DNA of 64,000 bases from Hydrogenimonas sp. (GTDB lineage Bacteria; Campylobacterota; Campylobacteria; Campylobacterales; Hydrogenimonadaceae): NCBI GenBank assembly GCA_003945285.1, contig AP019005.1:682001-746000 (forward strand), in the 5' to 3' direction. Shown here piece by piece: positions 27,311 to 35,898 of this stretch; the first letter of the stretch is position 1, and each line of letters starts with the position of its first letter. The notes under the pieces were generated by a model that did not search any database, was not told where the DNA came from, and saw only the letters and a program-made list of their open reading frames with translations. Made by a program: the position numbers and the translations under genes.

Positions 27311-28786
27311 CTATGCCGTGCATTTTTCAACAACATTTTTTATCCTAGATATCAAAGGACTCATGTCTTCATTTTCAACAATATAGTGTACAATTTGTGA
27401 TGTAATATCTTCGAATGAACTCTCTTGTTTTGTCAGTTCTTCCTTTATAATTTTGAGCAATTTTTTTCCCTTCTTATCGTTATCACTAATCGACCCATAT
27501 TCCTGTATGATATCTTCCAGAGGTCTATGATGAAAGAATAGATCATTGAACTCACGAAAAAATTTATGGTCAACTTTGTCAAACAATTTATTGCGTAAAA
27601 ATTTTTCTCCGCTTTGTATTGGTAAAAATGCCACATTGAGATTGTGATGCAAGCCTTTCTTAATATATTTTTTATTAAATAAATCTTCTACATCGCCATC
27701 TAATACAGAGAAAGCCTTCTTTCCTACTCCAAGAAAATTTGAAGACATTATTTCTTGGTGGAGATTGATAACATTTTCCCAACCACCACAGGGTAGTATA
27801 TGAACTAATTTTGAACTTAATAATCCCTCTTTTTTTAAAACCCAGTCAACTATCTTTTTTGTCAATATGTCTTCGACTAGAATCAAGTAATCGTAACCAT
27901 CATGCATATAAATATTGCGGGTAGCATAAGCTGGATAACAAGGATTAATTACTTCTACAGAGTTGTCAGCATGTTTATTCAAGAAGAAGATATTTGTCGG
28001 ATCAATATTTCTTATTAGATCTGTGGAATGGGTAGAAAAATATATCGCCATGTTCTTGTGCTTTGACAATTGAGATAAAAATTTAACCAATCTTATAAGC
28101 GCAGAAGGATGGAGGGCCAACTCGACTTCATCTAGCAAGATAAAATAGTCATCTTCTTTACCTTTCCTACGTTCGATTTGATAGTAAATTGAATGTAGCA
28201 ACGAAAGAAGAAGATTTTCACCTGTACTCAAGCTTAGCTGACTTATTAATTTTTCATTTTCTACTAAAAAATACGGACTACCTCTAAATTTAAATACCTG
28301 CTTGGCTCTGTCGCTAGACAGTTTATAAAGGTTATCATATTTGTTTTTATCGCCATGAAGAATCACACCTAAATTATGTTTTATAAAATTGGCCGCTGGA
28401 ATTAATTCATCTTTTTTGACTTTAGAAGCACTTATTAATGCTTGGTAATGTGTATCTCTGAATCTATTCCCGTGGATAAGACTTCCTTCATAAAATCCAT
28501 GCAAATATATTTTTTTTCCAAACATTTTCCAATCATTGGCTGAGTGTTTTAATGCTTGGTTGATATTTTTATATGTATATTTTATTTCCGAGTTGTCGTC
28601 TGCGCCATTAATAAAAAATGTTTTTACAATATCGTAATAAAACAAACTTGCAATTGCTGCCATCAACGTACTCTTGCCTGATGCATTCTTTCCAGTTATA
28701 GCATAGAGCCCCTTTGTAAATGGAAGTTCTATTTCTAATGATTTGATGTTTCTAAGATTTTTTATGCTTATGTTTAATGTACTCAT
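27311..28786 (-). CDS. AAA ATPase with TOPRIM domain (OLD-like)
   Basis: This 491-residue protein has an ABC/SMC-type ATPase core with Walker A GKNASGKST at 32-40, a signature-like LSTGENLLLSLL, Walker B FILLDEVELALHP (about 215-227) and an H-loop (FSTHSTDL). A TOPRIM-like half follows with ILVEDILT (about 305) and LDGDVED (about 365), the plan of OLD-family nucleases and GajA-type defence proteins. The gene is much more AT-rich than the core genes, which suggests horizontal acquisition. The ATG is 25 codons inside the longest frame. No helicase or RT partner is adjacent. Confidence 0.75.
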   Translation of the reverse strand: MSTLNISIKNLRNIKSLEIELPFTKGLYAITGKNASGKSTLMAAIASLFYYDIVKTFFINGADDNSEIKYTYKNINQALKHSANDWKMFGKKIYLHGFYEGSLIHGNRFRDTHYQALISASKVKKDELIPAANFIKHNLGVILHGDKNKYDNLYKLSSDRAKQVFKFRGSPYFLVENEKLISQLSLSTGENLLLSLLHSIYYQIERRKGKEDDYFILLDEVELALHPSALIRLVKFLSQLSKHKNMAIYFSTHSTDLIRNIDPTNIFFLNKHADNSVEVINPCYPAYATRNIYMHDGYDYLILVEDILTKKIVDWVLKKEGLLSSKLVHILPCGGWENVINLHQEIMSSNFLGVGKKAFSVLDGDVEDLFNKKYIKKGLHHNLNVAFLPIQSGEKFLRNKLFDKVDHKFFREFNDLFFHHRPLEDIIQEYGSISDNDKKGKKLLKIIKEELTKQESSFEDITSQIVHYIVENEDMSPLISRIKNVVEKCTA

Positions 28787-28803
28787 ATTTGTCCTTTTGG
28801 TGC

Positions 28804-28854
28804 ATAACGGGGCCCGCTGCCCCGTTATCTCGGACGCGCAGCGTCCGAGATAAC
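28804..28854. repeat. Twin overlapping perfect hairpins upstream of the AAA-TOPRIM gene
   Basis: A 10-bp stem (ATAACGGGGC/GCCCCGTTAT, loop CCGCT) shares its last five bases with a 14-bp perfect stem (GTTATCTCGGACGC/GCGTCCGAGATAAC, loop GCA). The shared GTTAT means both cannot form fully on one strand. They lie 18 bases before the ATG of an AT-rich gene and are strikingly GC-rich. Confidence 0.8.
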
Positions 28855-28931
28855 TATTCATTCAAGGAACATTATAGCCATCCCACCCTTTTAATTCAAA
28901 ATAACAAAGCAGACAATATGCCTGTTATCTT

Positions 28932-28960
28932 GAAAAAATATCTCATAAAGATATTTTTTC
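28932..28960. terminator. Bidirectional AT-rich terminator
   Basis: A perfect 12-bp stem (GAAAAAATATCT/AGATATTTTTTC) with a 5-base loop has A6 and T6 tracts on its arms, so it could act in either direction. It lies in the 471-base gap between the AAA-TOPRIM gene and dprA. The gap also holds the twin hairpins and repeat copy C, and no supported ORF. Confidence 0.6.
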
Positions 28961-29044
28961 ACTCTGTTCTTAGAATATGCCAAACGATTGTCTGTTGTTG
29001 CAATGATAAAAACCGGCTGACGAATATTTTCCCCGAAAAGTAGA

Positions 29045-29210
29045 ACCCAAATCTAGAAATAGAGATAGAAGAACTCGTCACGATCATTGCAGCCATGCAC
29101 TTCCGGGAAAATCATCGACGCACCTGACGGGTGCGCCTCAAATTTTCCCGAAACCGCCTGACCACAAGCATCGCAACGATTTCAAACTATTCTATTTCGA
29201 GATTTGGGTA
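29045..29210 (-). repeat. 166-bp palindromic element, copy C (inverted)
   Basis: This is the best-preserved copy, inverted relative to A and B. Its ends form a 10-bp terminal inverted repeat (ACCCAAATCT and AGATTTGGGT). Inside are CGGGAAAAT/ATTTTCCCG and GGCGCACC/GGTGCGTC helices. It marks the right edge of the island, 48 bases before dprA. Confidence 0.88.
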
Positions 29211-29257
29211 GAAGCGACATAAGACTATTTCGGTAATGATGTAGTACAATTTTCAGA

Positions 29258-30025
29258 ATGAAACAGATAGAGTTTGAAATTGAAGAGTTGGTGAGTATGA
29301 GGAAGTACCCCTCCGCTCTTTTTTACAGAGGGAATCTTGAACTGCTTAAAAAGCCGAAAGTTTCCATTGTGGGAAGCAGGCGTCCGAATCAGTATGCGGC
29401 GAAGATGACCTACAGAGTTGCGGCCGCTTTGGCCGCCAGGGGGGTGGTTGTTGTCAGCGGTGCGGCGATGGGTGTGGATGCGATCGCCCATCGGGGTGCT
29501 GGTGCCAAGAGCACCGTCGCCGTACTTCCGAACGGATTTGGGGTCTATTACCCCTCCGTGAACAGGTCGCTTATAGAGGAGATCGAGTCGGATGGTCTGG
29601 TGCTCTCCCAGTTCGAGCCGGGTTTAAAGGCTGCTCCCTGGAGTTTTGTCGTGCGAAACGAAACGGTGGTGGCGCTCGGGGATGTGCTTGTCGTTACACA
29701 GGCCGACGAAAATAGCGGGAGCATGAAGAGTGTGGAGTTCGCGAAGCGGATGGGGAAGAGGATCTATGTACTTCCCCACCGAATCGGCGAGAGTGACGGG
29801 ACAAACGGATTGCTTGCGGAGGGAAGCGCCGAGGCAATCTACGACATAGATGCTTTTGCGGAGTGTTTTGGAGAGGAGAAGAGCTCTTTGGGCGACCCTT
29901 TTCTCGACTTCTGCAGCGGCCACCCGACTTACGAAGAGGTGCTCGAGAAGTTCAAAGAGCGTCTTTTCGAAGCGGAGCTGGAGGGCAGCGTCGTTGTAAG
30001 AAACGGGCGGGTTATGCCGGTCTGA
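29258..30025 (+). CDS. dprA: DNA-processing protein DprA
   Basis: This 255-residue protein loads RecA onto incoming single-stranded DNA during natural transformation. The Rossmann core carries VSIVGSRRPNQYAAKM (about 33-48), VVSGAAMGVDAIAHRGA and AVLPNGFGVYYP. It is short and lacks a recognisable C-terminal winged helix beyond a few dozen residues. It normally follows the deacetylase gene in related genomes, but here the island separates them. It overlaps the convergent next gene by 14 bases. Confidence 0.93.
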   Translation: MKQIEFEIEELVSMRKYPSALFYRGNLELLKKPKVSIVGSRRPNQYAAKMTYRVAAALAARGVVVVSGAAMGVDAIAHRGAGAKSTVAVLPNGFGVYYPSVNRSLIEEIESDGLVLSQFEPGLKAAPWSFVVRNETVVALGDVLVVTQADENSGSMKSVEFAKRMGKRIYVLPHRIGESDGTNGLLAEGSAEAIYDIDAFAECFGEEKSSLGDPFLDFCSGHPTYEEVLEKFKERLFEAELEGSVVVRNGRVMPV

Positions 30026-30404
30026 TCTCTTCGAGGCGGGCGTAGAGGTTGCCGATGAGCGTGAAGGCGTCGTTTCCGTCTGTAGGGTACTCCACTACGC
30101 AGTCTTCTATTCCGCTTTCGCCGAGAGCCTCCAGAATGGTTTCGTGTACTTTCTGTGCGCCGTTCCAGTCCGTTCCGGGCAGCATGGCGATCAGGTTCCC
30201 TTCGATGTAGAAGAGTCTGTCCGACTCTCTCAAAAGAGGTTTTACAAGCTCTCTTATCCTCTTTTCATCATCGTTAGGCAGCGGAATGAGCAGTACGGAA
30301 AAGATCTGTTCATACCCCTCCCGCGAGAGTCTTTTTATAAGATGGATATGATACTCTAGGAGTGTTTTCAGAAGCTCTTTGTAGCCAAGGATTTTATCTG
30401 CCAT
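30012..30404 (-). CDS. Small GGDEF-like orphan protein
   Basis: This 130-residue cytosolic protein has spacing reminiscent of the second half of a GGDEF domain. A strand (IFSVLLIPLP), DRLFYIEGNLIAMLPGTDWNGA in the place of the RYGGDEF hairpin and following helix, then EYPTDGNDAFTLIGNLYARL like the C-terminal GGDEF segment. The catalytic GG[DE]EF is replaced (EGNLI), so cyclase activity is not expected. A regulatory or c-di-GMP-binding role is possible. The similarity is judged by eye only. Confidence 0.55.
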   Translation of the reverse strand: MADKILGYKELLKTLLEYHIHLIKRLSREGYEQIFSVLLIPLPNDDEKRIRELVKPLLRESDRLFYIEGNLIAMLPGTDWNGAQKVHETILEALGESGIEDCVVEYPTDGNDAFTLIGNLYARLEEIRPA

Positions 30405-30426
30405 GCAACAGCCTTAATCTGAGTTT

Positions 30427-30582
30427 ACTGACCTTACGCAAAATCCGCACACCGGACGGGATTTGCCCTTCGGGACGCTAAAAACCGCTGACGCCTCCGG
30501 CGCCCTGACGGGCAAGCGCGGTTTTTTGAACGATATTTTTCCGCTCAAATCCCGGGGCTGACAAATTTTGCGTAAGGCCAGT
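30427..30582. repeat. Palindromic element II, full-length copy 1
   Basis: The ends are 18-bp inverted repeats with one mismatch (ACTGACCTTACGCAAAAT at left). The interior carries GGGATTTGCCC near the left and CCGCTCAAATCCC near the right, with AAAAACCGC and GCGGTTTTTT forming an inner helix. It lies in the 271-base gap between the GGDEF-like gene and the PEBP gene. No ORF is present. Confidence 0.85.
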
Positions 30583-30675
30583 GAGTTTATATATAATCGG
30601 CAATATGGACAAAAGTGTAACATTCTCTTTCTCTACATCAGAGTATAATAACACAAAAGATAGAGGAGGGGTATC

Positions 30676-31218
30676 ATGAAAAAGGCGGTTTTCCTGTTTC
30701 TGGCAGTTGTAGGTGCGGCGGTTGTGTATGCCGGCGGTTTCACTCTTAAAAGTCCCGATCTTTCCGGGCAGTTGAGCATGGAGCAGGTCTACAACGGCTT
30801 CGGGTGCAGCGGTAAAAACATCTCTCCGAAGCTTGTCTGGAGCAACGCTCCGAAGGGGACGAAGAGTTTCGCCGTGACGGTCTACGATCCGGATGCACCT
30901 ACCGGCAGCGGCTGGTGGCACTGGCTCGTTTTCAACATTCCGGCTACCGTACACTCTCTGCCCAGAGGTGCCGGTGATCCTTCGGCCCATCTGCTCCCAA
31001 AAGGTGCCGTTCAGAGCCGTACCGACTTCGGAAAGACCGGTTACGGCGGTGCGTGTCCTCCCGTCGGTGACAAGCCCCACCGATATATCTTTACCGTCTA
31101 TGCGCTGAATGTGGAGAAGCTGCCGCTCAAAGCCGACAGCGCGCCGGCACTGGTCGGTTACATGCTCGAAAAACATGCGATAGCCAAAGCGTCGCTCATC
31201 TCATACTACGGAAGGTAG
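30676..31218 (+). CDS. YbhB/YbcL family (PEBP-like) secreted protein
   Basis: This 180-residue protein has a signal peptide (about 1-19) and a phosphatidylethanolamine-binding-protein fold. Family motifs are FGCSGKNISPKLVWSNAP, the anion-site DPDAPTGSGWWHW and HRYIFTVYAL. Bacterial members are called Raf-kinase-inhibitor-like, but their role is not known. A TATAAT at about 30650 and GAGGAGGGG before the ATG give it its own promoter and a strong RBS. The membrane-protein gene follows within six bases. Confidence 0.9.
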   Translation: MKKAVFLFLAVVGAAVVYAGGFTLKSPDLSGQLSMEQVYNGFGCSGKNISPKLVWSNAPKGTKSFAVTVYDPDAPTGSGWWHWLVFNIPATVHSLPRGAGDPSAHLLPKGAVQSRTDFGKTGYGGACPPVGDKPHRYIFTVYALNVEKLPLKADSAPALVGYMLEKHAIAKASLISYYGR

Positions 31219-31224
31219 AAGGAG

Positions 31225-31545
31225 TTGTTTGTCTATCTTGCGGCGGCGGCATTTTTGCTGCTGCTTTTTCTGCTGCTTGTAAGGGCATACAGAGTTGACG
31301 GGCGGATCGAGACGGTTGCGACAGGTGTCGCCATCATAGCCGCGGCTGCCTTCTATACGGCCTTTACCAGAACCATGATAGTCTATAAACCCATCATGGT
31401 TCTGCATATGGCACTGACTCTGTACAGCTGGTACGGCGTCTTCGTCTATCTGCTCAAAAGGCGGTTGGAGCCGGTTGCGCTGCTCTCTCCGCTGGGCAGT
31501 ATAGCGCTCTTTTTTCTGCTGGCCTGGTACTTCAAGGAGAGTTAG
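31225..31545 (+). CDS. Small membrane protein of unknown function
   Basis: This 106-residue protein has four hydrophobic stretches (about 3-20, 31-46, 55-77 and 84-103), and no family is recognised. The only reasonable start is a TTG immediately after AAGGAG, which is unusually tight spacing, so the true start is uncertain. Its stop abuts the ruvX ATG, so the two are translated together. Confidence 0.6.
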   Translation: MFVYLAAAAFLLLLFLLLVRAYRVDGRIETVATGVAIIAAAAFYTAFTRTMIVYKPIMVLHMALTLYSWYGVFVYLLKRRLEPVALLSPLGSIALFFLLAWYFKES

Positions 31546-31947
31546 ATGAAAAAAGAGAGAATCGCCGCGATAGATGTGGGACTCAAGAGGATAGGCACGG
31601 CGATCTGCCTGGACGGGGAGAGCGCCATACCGCAGCCGCCGATACTGCGCAGGAACAGGGAGCAGGCGGCAGGGGATGTCGACGCCTTTTTAAAAGAGTG
31701 GCAGATAGACCGGCTTGTCGTCGGGCTGCCGGAGAGCGGAAGCGGCGCGGAGCAGATGCAAAACCGCATACGCCACTTCGTCAATCTTCTAACCTTCTCC
31801 GGGAAGATAGACTATGTAGACGAGTACGGCAGCAGCAAGGAGGCTGCCGAGAGAATGAAGGGGGTGACCCGTCAGAAGAGAGACGGAAAGCTCGACTCCA
31901 TAGCGGCACAGATCATTCTGGAGCGCTATCTTTCGAAGAGCAGGTGA
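31546..31947 (+). CDS. ruvX: Holliday junction resolvase-like RuvX/YqgF
   Basis: This 133-residue RNase H-fold protein is associated with 16S rRNA 5'-end maturation and possibly junction resolution. Motifs IAAIDVGLKRIGTAI (catalytic Asp at about 9), VVGLPES and DSIAAQIILERYL (C-terminal Asp) are present. It follows dprA in related genomes. Its end overlaps the convergent diguanylate cyclase gene by 35 bases. Confidence 0.92.
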   Translation: MKKERIAAIDVGLKRIGTAICLDGESAIPQPPILRRNREQAAGDVDAFLKEWQIDRLVVGLPESGSGAEQMQNRIRHFVNLLTFSGKIDYVDEYGSSKEAAERMKGVTRQKRDGKLDSIAAQIILERYLSKSR

Positions 31948-33793
31948 CTCCCTCTTCTCCATCTTCTGCGGGAAGCTCTTCGCTGAAAAGCACTACCCGG
32001 TTTTTACCGCTCTTTTTCGCTTTATACAGAGCGATGTCCGCAAACTTTATCGCTTCGCGCAGGTTCGGCGTACACTCAGGGTAGAAGCTTATGCCTATGG
32101 AGACTGTGGCGTTTATCTTTTTACCCTTGACAGATACTGGAATTTTGGAAAAGAGCTCTCTTATTTTTTCGGCAACTTTCAGCGCCCCTTCGGGTGTCGC
32201 TTCATGGAGCAGAATTATGAACTCTTCACCTCCGTACCGCGCAGAAATATCCGAGCTTCTGGTTTCGTGGTTTATGGTCTCCACCAAAAGTTTGATGAAC
32301 GTATCGCCCACATCGTGCCCGTATGTGTCGTTTACCATTTTAAAAGAGTCTATATCGAGCATCAGAACCGCATACCTGGTAGTGTGCCTGTTCCCCTGCT
32401 TGTTGATCTTGTCTATCATCTCCTCGAGGAATTTTCTGTTGTAAAGACCTGTCAGACCGTCTCGCAGAGACTTCTCTTCGAGCTGCGCCATCAGGATCTT
32501 GCTCTCCAGTACGGGCTTCGAGTTTTCAAGATAGTAGCGAAGTACGGTCTCCTCTTTTTTGAACCGCTCAACTCTATCCCTGCTGTCGGAAAGGAGAGTG
32601 ATGATGAGTGTGCGTTTTTCAGTTATGTCGAACGGGATACAGTAGTAGTATGAGTACTCTCCGCAGTAGCCCGGACAGAGCTCCGGGTACTGGTCGGATA
32701 TTACCGGTGCCGAGGTTCTGAATGCTCGGCAGAGGTCGGCATTTTCGAGTGTCTCGGGTTTGCACACCCCGGCCGCCCCGCTGTCGAATACCGCTTTTCT
32801 GGTTCGTGCCGTCGAGTCGACTTCGAATATGACTACCGCATCCGGCGACATTATCTCCTCGGTTATCGTCGCAAGACGGCTGTAGATCTGGCTCAGGTCC
32901 CTGTCGAGCTCTATGGTGTTCTTGAAGCGGTGGATTTCCGAGAGCATATCTATCGTATGTGTCGCCTTTTCGAGCGGATCTTCACAGTAGTGGGAAGATC
33001 CTTTGAGGAAGATAGCCAGTTTCTGCTCGATCCTGCCGATAGTGTTCTGGAACTTCTCTATCAGCTCATTGTAACGTTCCGCTACGGCGCGTATATCCGC
33101 AGCCTCTATATCGGTCTGCACCTTGAGGCTGAAATCTCCGTTCTTGGCCTTTTTCAGAGAACTCTCCAGGGTTTTGAAAAATCTTATGTAAGGTGTTACC
33201 AGATATTTCACAAGCAGCAGGGAGAGAACTATGAACACAACGGTTATCATCGCGATTTTGGCCAGTGTCCAGAGCCCCTCCCTTCTAAGGTCGCTTATAT
33301 CGAACTCCAGGCTGACCGCCCCCAGAACATCTCCCTCTTTCGCTTTATGGCACTGAAGGCAGTCTATCTTTCCGTAGGAGGATGCGATGTAGGGTATGGT
33401 GACTCTCAAAACCGCACTGTCGAAATCTTCGTAGAATCTGTCCACCTCTTTTCCGCTTGCGAGCACCTGTTTGTCTATTTCGTCTCTCGGCATCTCGCTC
33501 TTGAGGCCTTTGCCGTACTGTTCGTCAACTTTTTCGGAGCGGACTATCCATAGCTTTTTCACATCGTTTCCGGTAGACATCATCTCCAGAAAGTGGTGGC
33601 GTTTGTCCATTATGCCGTTTACCATATGGGCGGTAAGACCGTCTCTGACTATCTCTGCCGCCATATGCGCCTTGTCTATCGCATTGTTGTATGAGTAGTT
33701 GCGGAAATTTACTGCAGCATTTATCATGATGGCTATCGCAAACAGAGTGAGAGTACTGAAAAAGAGAAGAAAGAGCTTTTTATTTGTTTCCAT
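31913..33793 (-). CDS. Diguanylate cyclase with periplasmic c-heme sensor
   Basis: This 626-residue receptor has TM1 at about 7-27, a periplasmic domain with a c-type heme motif CLQCH at 145-149, and TM2 at about 177-200. HAMP follows, then a Cys-rich GAF-like region (290-430) and a GGDEF domain. GGEEF is at 521-525 with an RxxD I-site at 512-515, so it should be active and feedback-inhibited. The heme position and surrounding fold suggest a DUF3365/Tll0287-type redox or gas sensor. The ATG opening the TM segment is used; the longer frame runs into exonuclease III. Confidence 0.88.
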   Translation of the reverse strand: METNKKLFLLFFSTLTLFAIAIMINAAVNFRNYSYNNAIDKAHMAAEIVRDGLTAHMVNGIMDKRHHFLEMMSTGNDVKKLWIVRSEKVDEQYGKGLKSEMPRDEIDKQVLASGKEVDRFYEDFDSAVLRVTIPYIASSYGKIDCLQCHKAKEGDVLGAVSLEFDISDLRREGLWTLAKIAMITVVFIVLSLLLVKYLVTPYIRFFKTLESSLKKAKNGDFSLKVQTDIEAADIRAVAERYNELIEKFQNTIGRIEQKLAIFLKGSSHYCEDPLEKATHTIDMLSEIHRFKNTIELDRDLSQIYSRLATITEEIMSPDAVVIFEVDSTARTRKAVFDSGAAGVCKPETLENADLCRAFRTSAPVISDQYPELCPGYCGEYSYYYCIPFDITEKRTLIITLLSDSRDRVERFKKEETVLRYYLENSKPVLESKILMAQLEEKSLRDGLTGLYNRKFLEEMIDKINKQGNRHTTRYAVLMLDIDSFKMVNDTYGHDVGDTFIKLLVETINHETRSSDISARYGGEEFIILLHEATPEGALKVAEKIRELFSKIPVSVKGKKINATVSIGISFYPECTPNLREAIKFADIALYKAKKSGKNRVVLFSEELPAEDGEEGVTCSSKDSAPE

Positions 33794-33861
33794 GATCGGT
33801 CTATAATCGGCAGTTGATTCTATTAATTTAGAGGTTGAAGCCGGAAATTTCGGACTTCGTC

Positions 33862-34668
33862 CTATCCGGCGCCTATAGCGTCGAAGCTGCTGAACCCGGC
33901 GACCAGCGGTGCATGGTCGCTTGGGGTGGGTGAACGGCGTCGCCTCGTCCAGAGATCCACCTCTATGGAGGTACACTCTTTGCAAAGAGCCTCGCTCGCA
34001 AGTATATAGTCTATGCGCATCCCTTCGTCTCTCCAGATACCGGCGTTTCTGTAGTCCCACCATGTAAAGGAGCGCCCTTCGGGATGGAGCTTCCTGTAGC
34101 AGTCGCGGAGTCCTGTTTCAAGAAGGGCACGCATCTTCTCCTGTTCAGCCGGCAGGAAGCCTACGGCACCTTCGAAAACGGCGGGATCGTATACATCCTT
34201 CTCGTCGAGAGCCACGTTGAAATCTCCCAGTAGAATCACCATCCCACTCTTTTCAAAAAGCTTTTCGGTGTACTCTTTAAGGGCGTCGAAAAACTCCATC
34301 TTGTAGTAGAAGCGCTCACTCTCCTCCTCGCCGCCGCGCGGAACATAGCAGTTTAATATCGTGACATCTCCTATCTTCGCTTCGATCAGCCTTTTTTCAC
34401 GGTCCAGCACTTCGTTTCCGAACTCGGTTTTTACGGATTTCATGGGTAGTTTTGAGCAGATGGCTACGCCGTTGAGACGCTTTTGTCCGTTTACAGCGGA
34501 GCTGTAGCCGAGTGAGTCGAACGCTTCATAGGGAAACTGCTCCGCTTCGCACTTCGTCTCCTGCAGGCAGAGAATATCTACCTCCCGCTTCTCTTTCAGC
34601 CAGCGGGAGATGAGGTCGATACGCGATCGAATGGAGTTTACATTGAACGTGCAGATGGATGTCGCCAT
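33862..34668 (-). CDS. xthA: Exodeoxyribonuclease III
   Basis: This 268-residue AP endonuclease and 3'-exonuclease belongs to the EEP superfamily of base-excision repair. ICTFNVNSIRSR at the N terminus, LCLQETK (catalytic Glu at about 36), LLGDFNVAL and C-terminal SDHAPLV are all present. The ATG is preferred over a TTG three codons upstream. The short membrane-peptide gene ends five bases upstream. Confidence 0.93.
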   Translation of the reverse strand: MATSICTFNVNSIRSRIDLISRWLKEKREVDILCLQETKCEAEQFPYEAFDSLGYSSAVNGQKRLNGVAICSKLPMKSVKTEFGNEVLDREKRLIEAKIGDVTILNCYVPRGGEEESERFYYKMEFFDALKEYTEKLFEKSGMVILLGDFNVALDEKDVYDPAVFEGAVGFLPAEQEKMRALLETGLRDCYRKLHPEGRSFTWWDYRNAGIWRDEGMRIDYILASEALCKECTSIEVDLWTRRRRSPTPSDHAPLVAGFSSFDAIGAG

Positions 34669-34673
34669 GAGTC

Positions 34674-34823
34674 TCAATCTTTCAGCATGTCGTTCATACG
34701 TTTCGTATCGGGGTTTTCGTTCGGGTCACGTTTCGGTTTCCTGAGCTCCCAGACAAGCGTGGCGATCAGCCCTGCGGCGATCAACCCTATGGCGGTAATC
34801 TTTATCCAAAACTCCTGCGGCAT
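34674..34823 (-). CDS. 49-residue single-TM peptide
   Basis: This short frame runs from ATG to TGA between queA and xthA. It has an N-terminal membrane segment (IKITAIGLIAAGLIATLVW at about 7-25) followed by a charged tail with KPKRDPNENPD. Tight spacing to xthA and codon use like the neighbours support translation. No family is recognised. It resembles small respiratory or assembly subunits only in general architecture. Confidence 0.5.
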   Translation of the reverse strand: MPQEFWIKITAIGLIAAGLIATLVWELRKPKRDPNENPDTKRMNDMLKD

Positions 34824-34848
34824 GAAGACTCCTTTGCACCCATATCTT

Positions 34849-35898
<1,050 letters not shown>

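Noticed and set aside
28804-28854. Integron attC site
   Set aside because: The palindromes suggest one, but the GTTRRRY/RYYYAAC core is not met, no array of similar sites is present, and no integrase is in view.
20364-29210. Complete prophage or integrative element
   Set aside because: No integrase, transposase, structural phage or conjugation genes are seen in the island.
31225-31545. CcoQ or other respiratory subunit identity for the small membrane protein before ruvX
   Set aside because: Four hydrophobic stretches and no motif, with no neighbouring oxidase genes.
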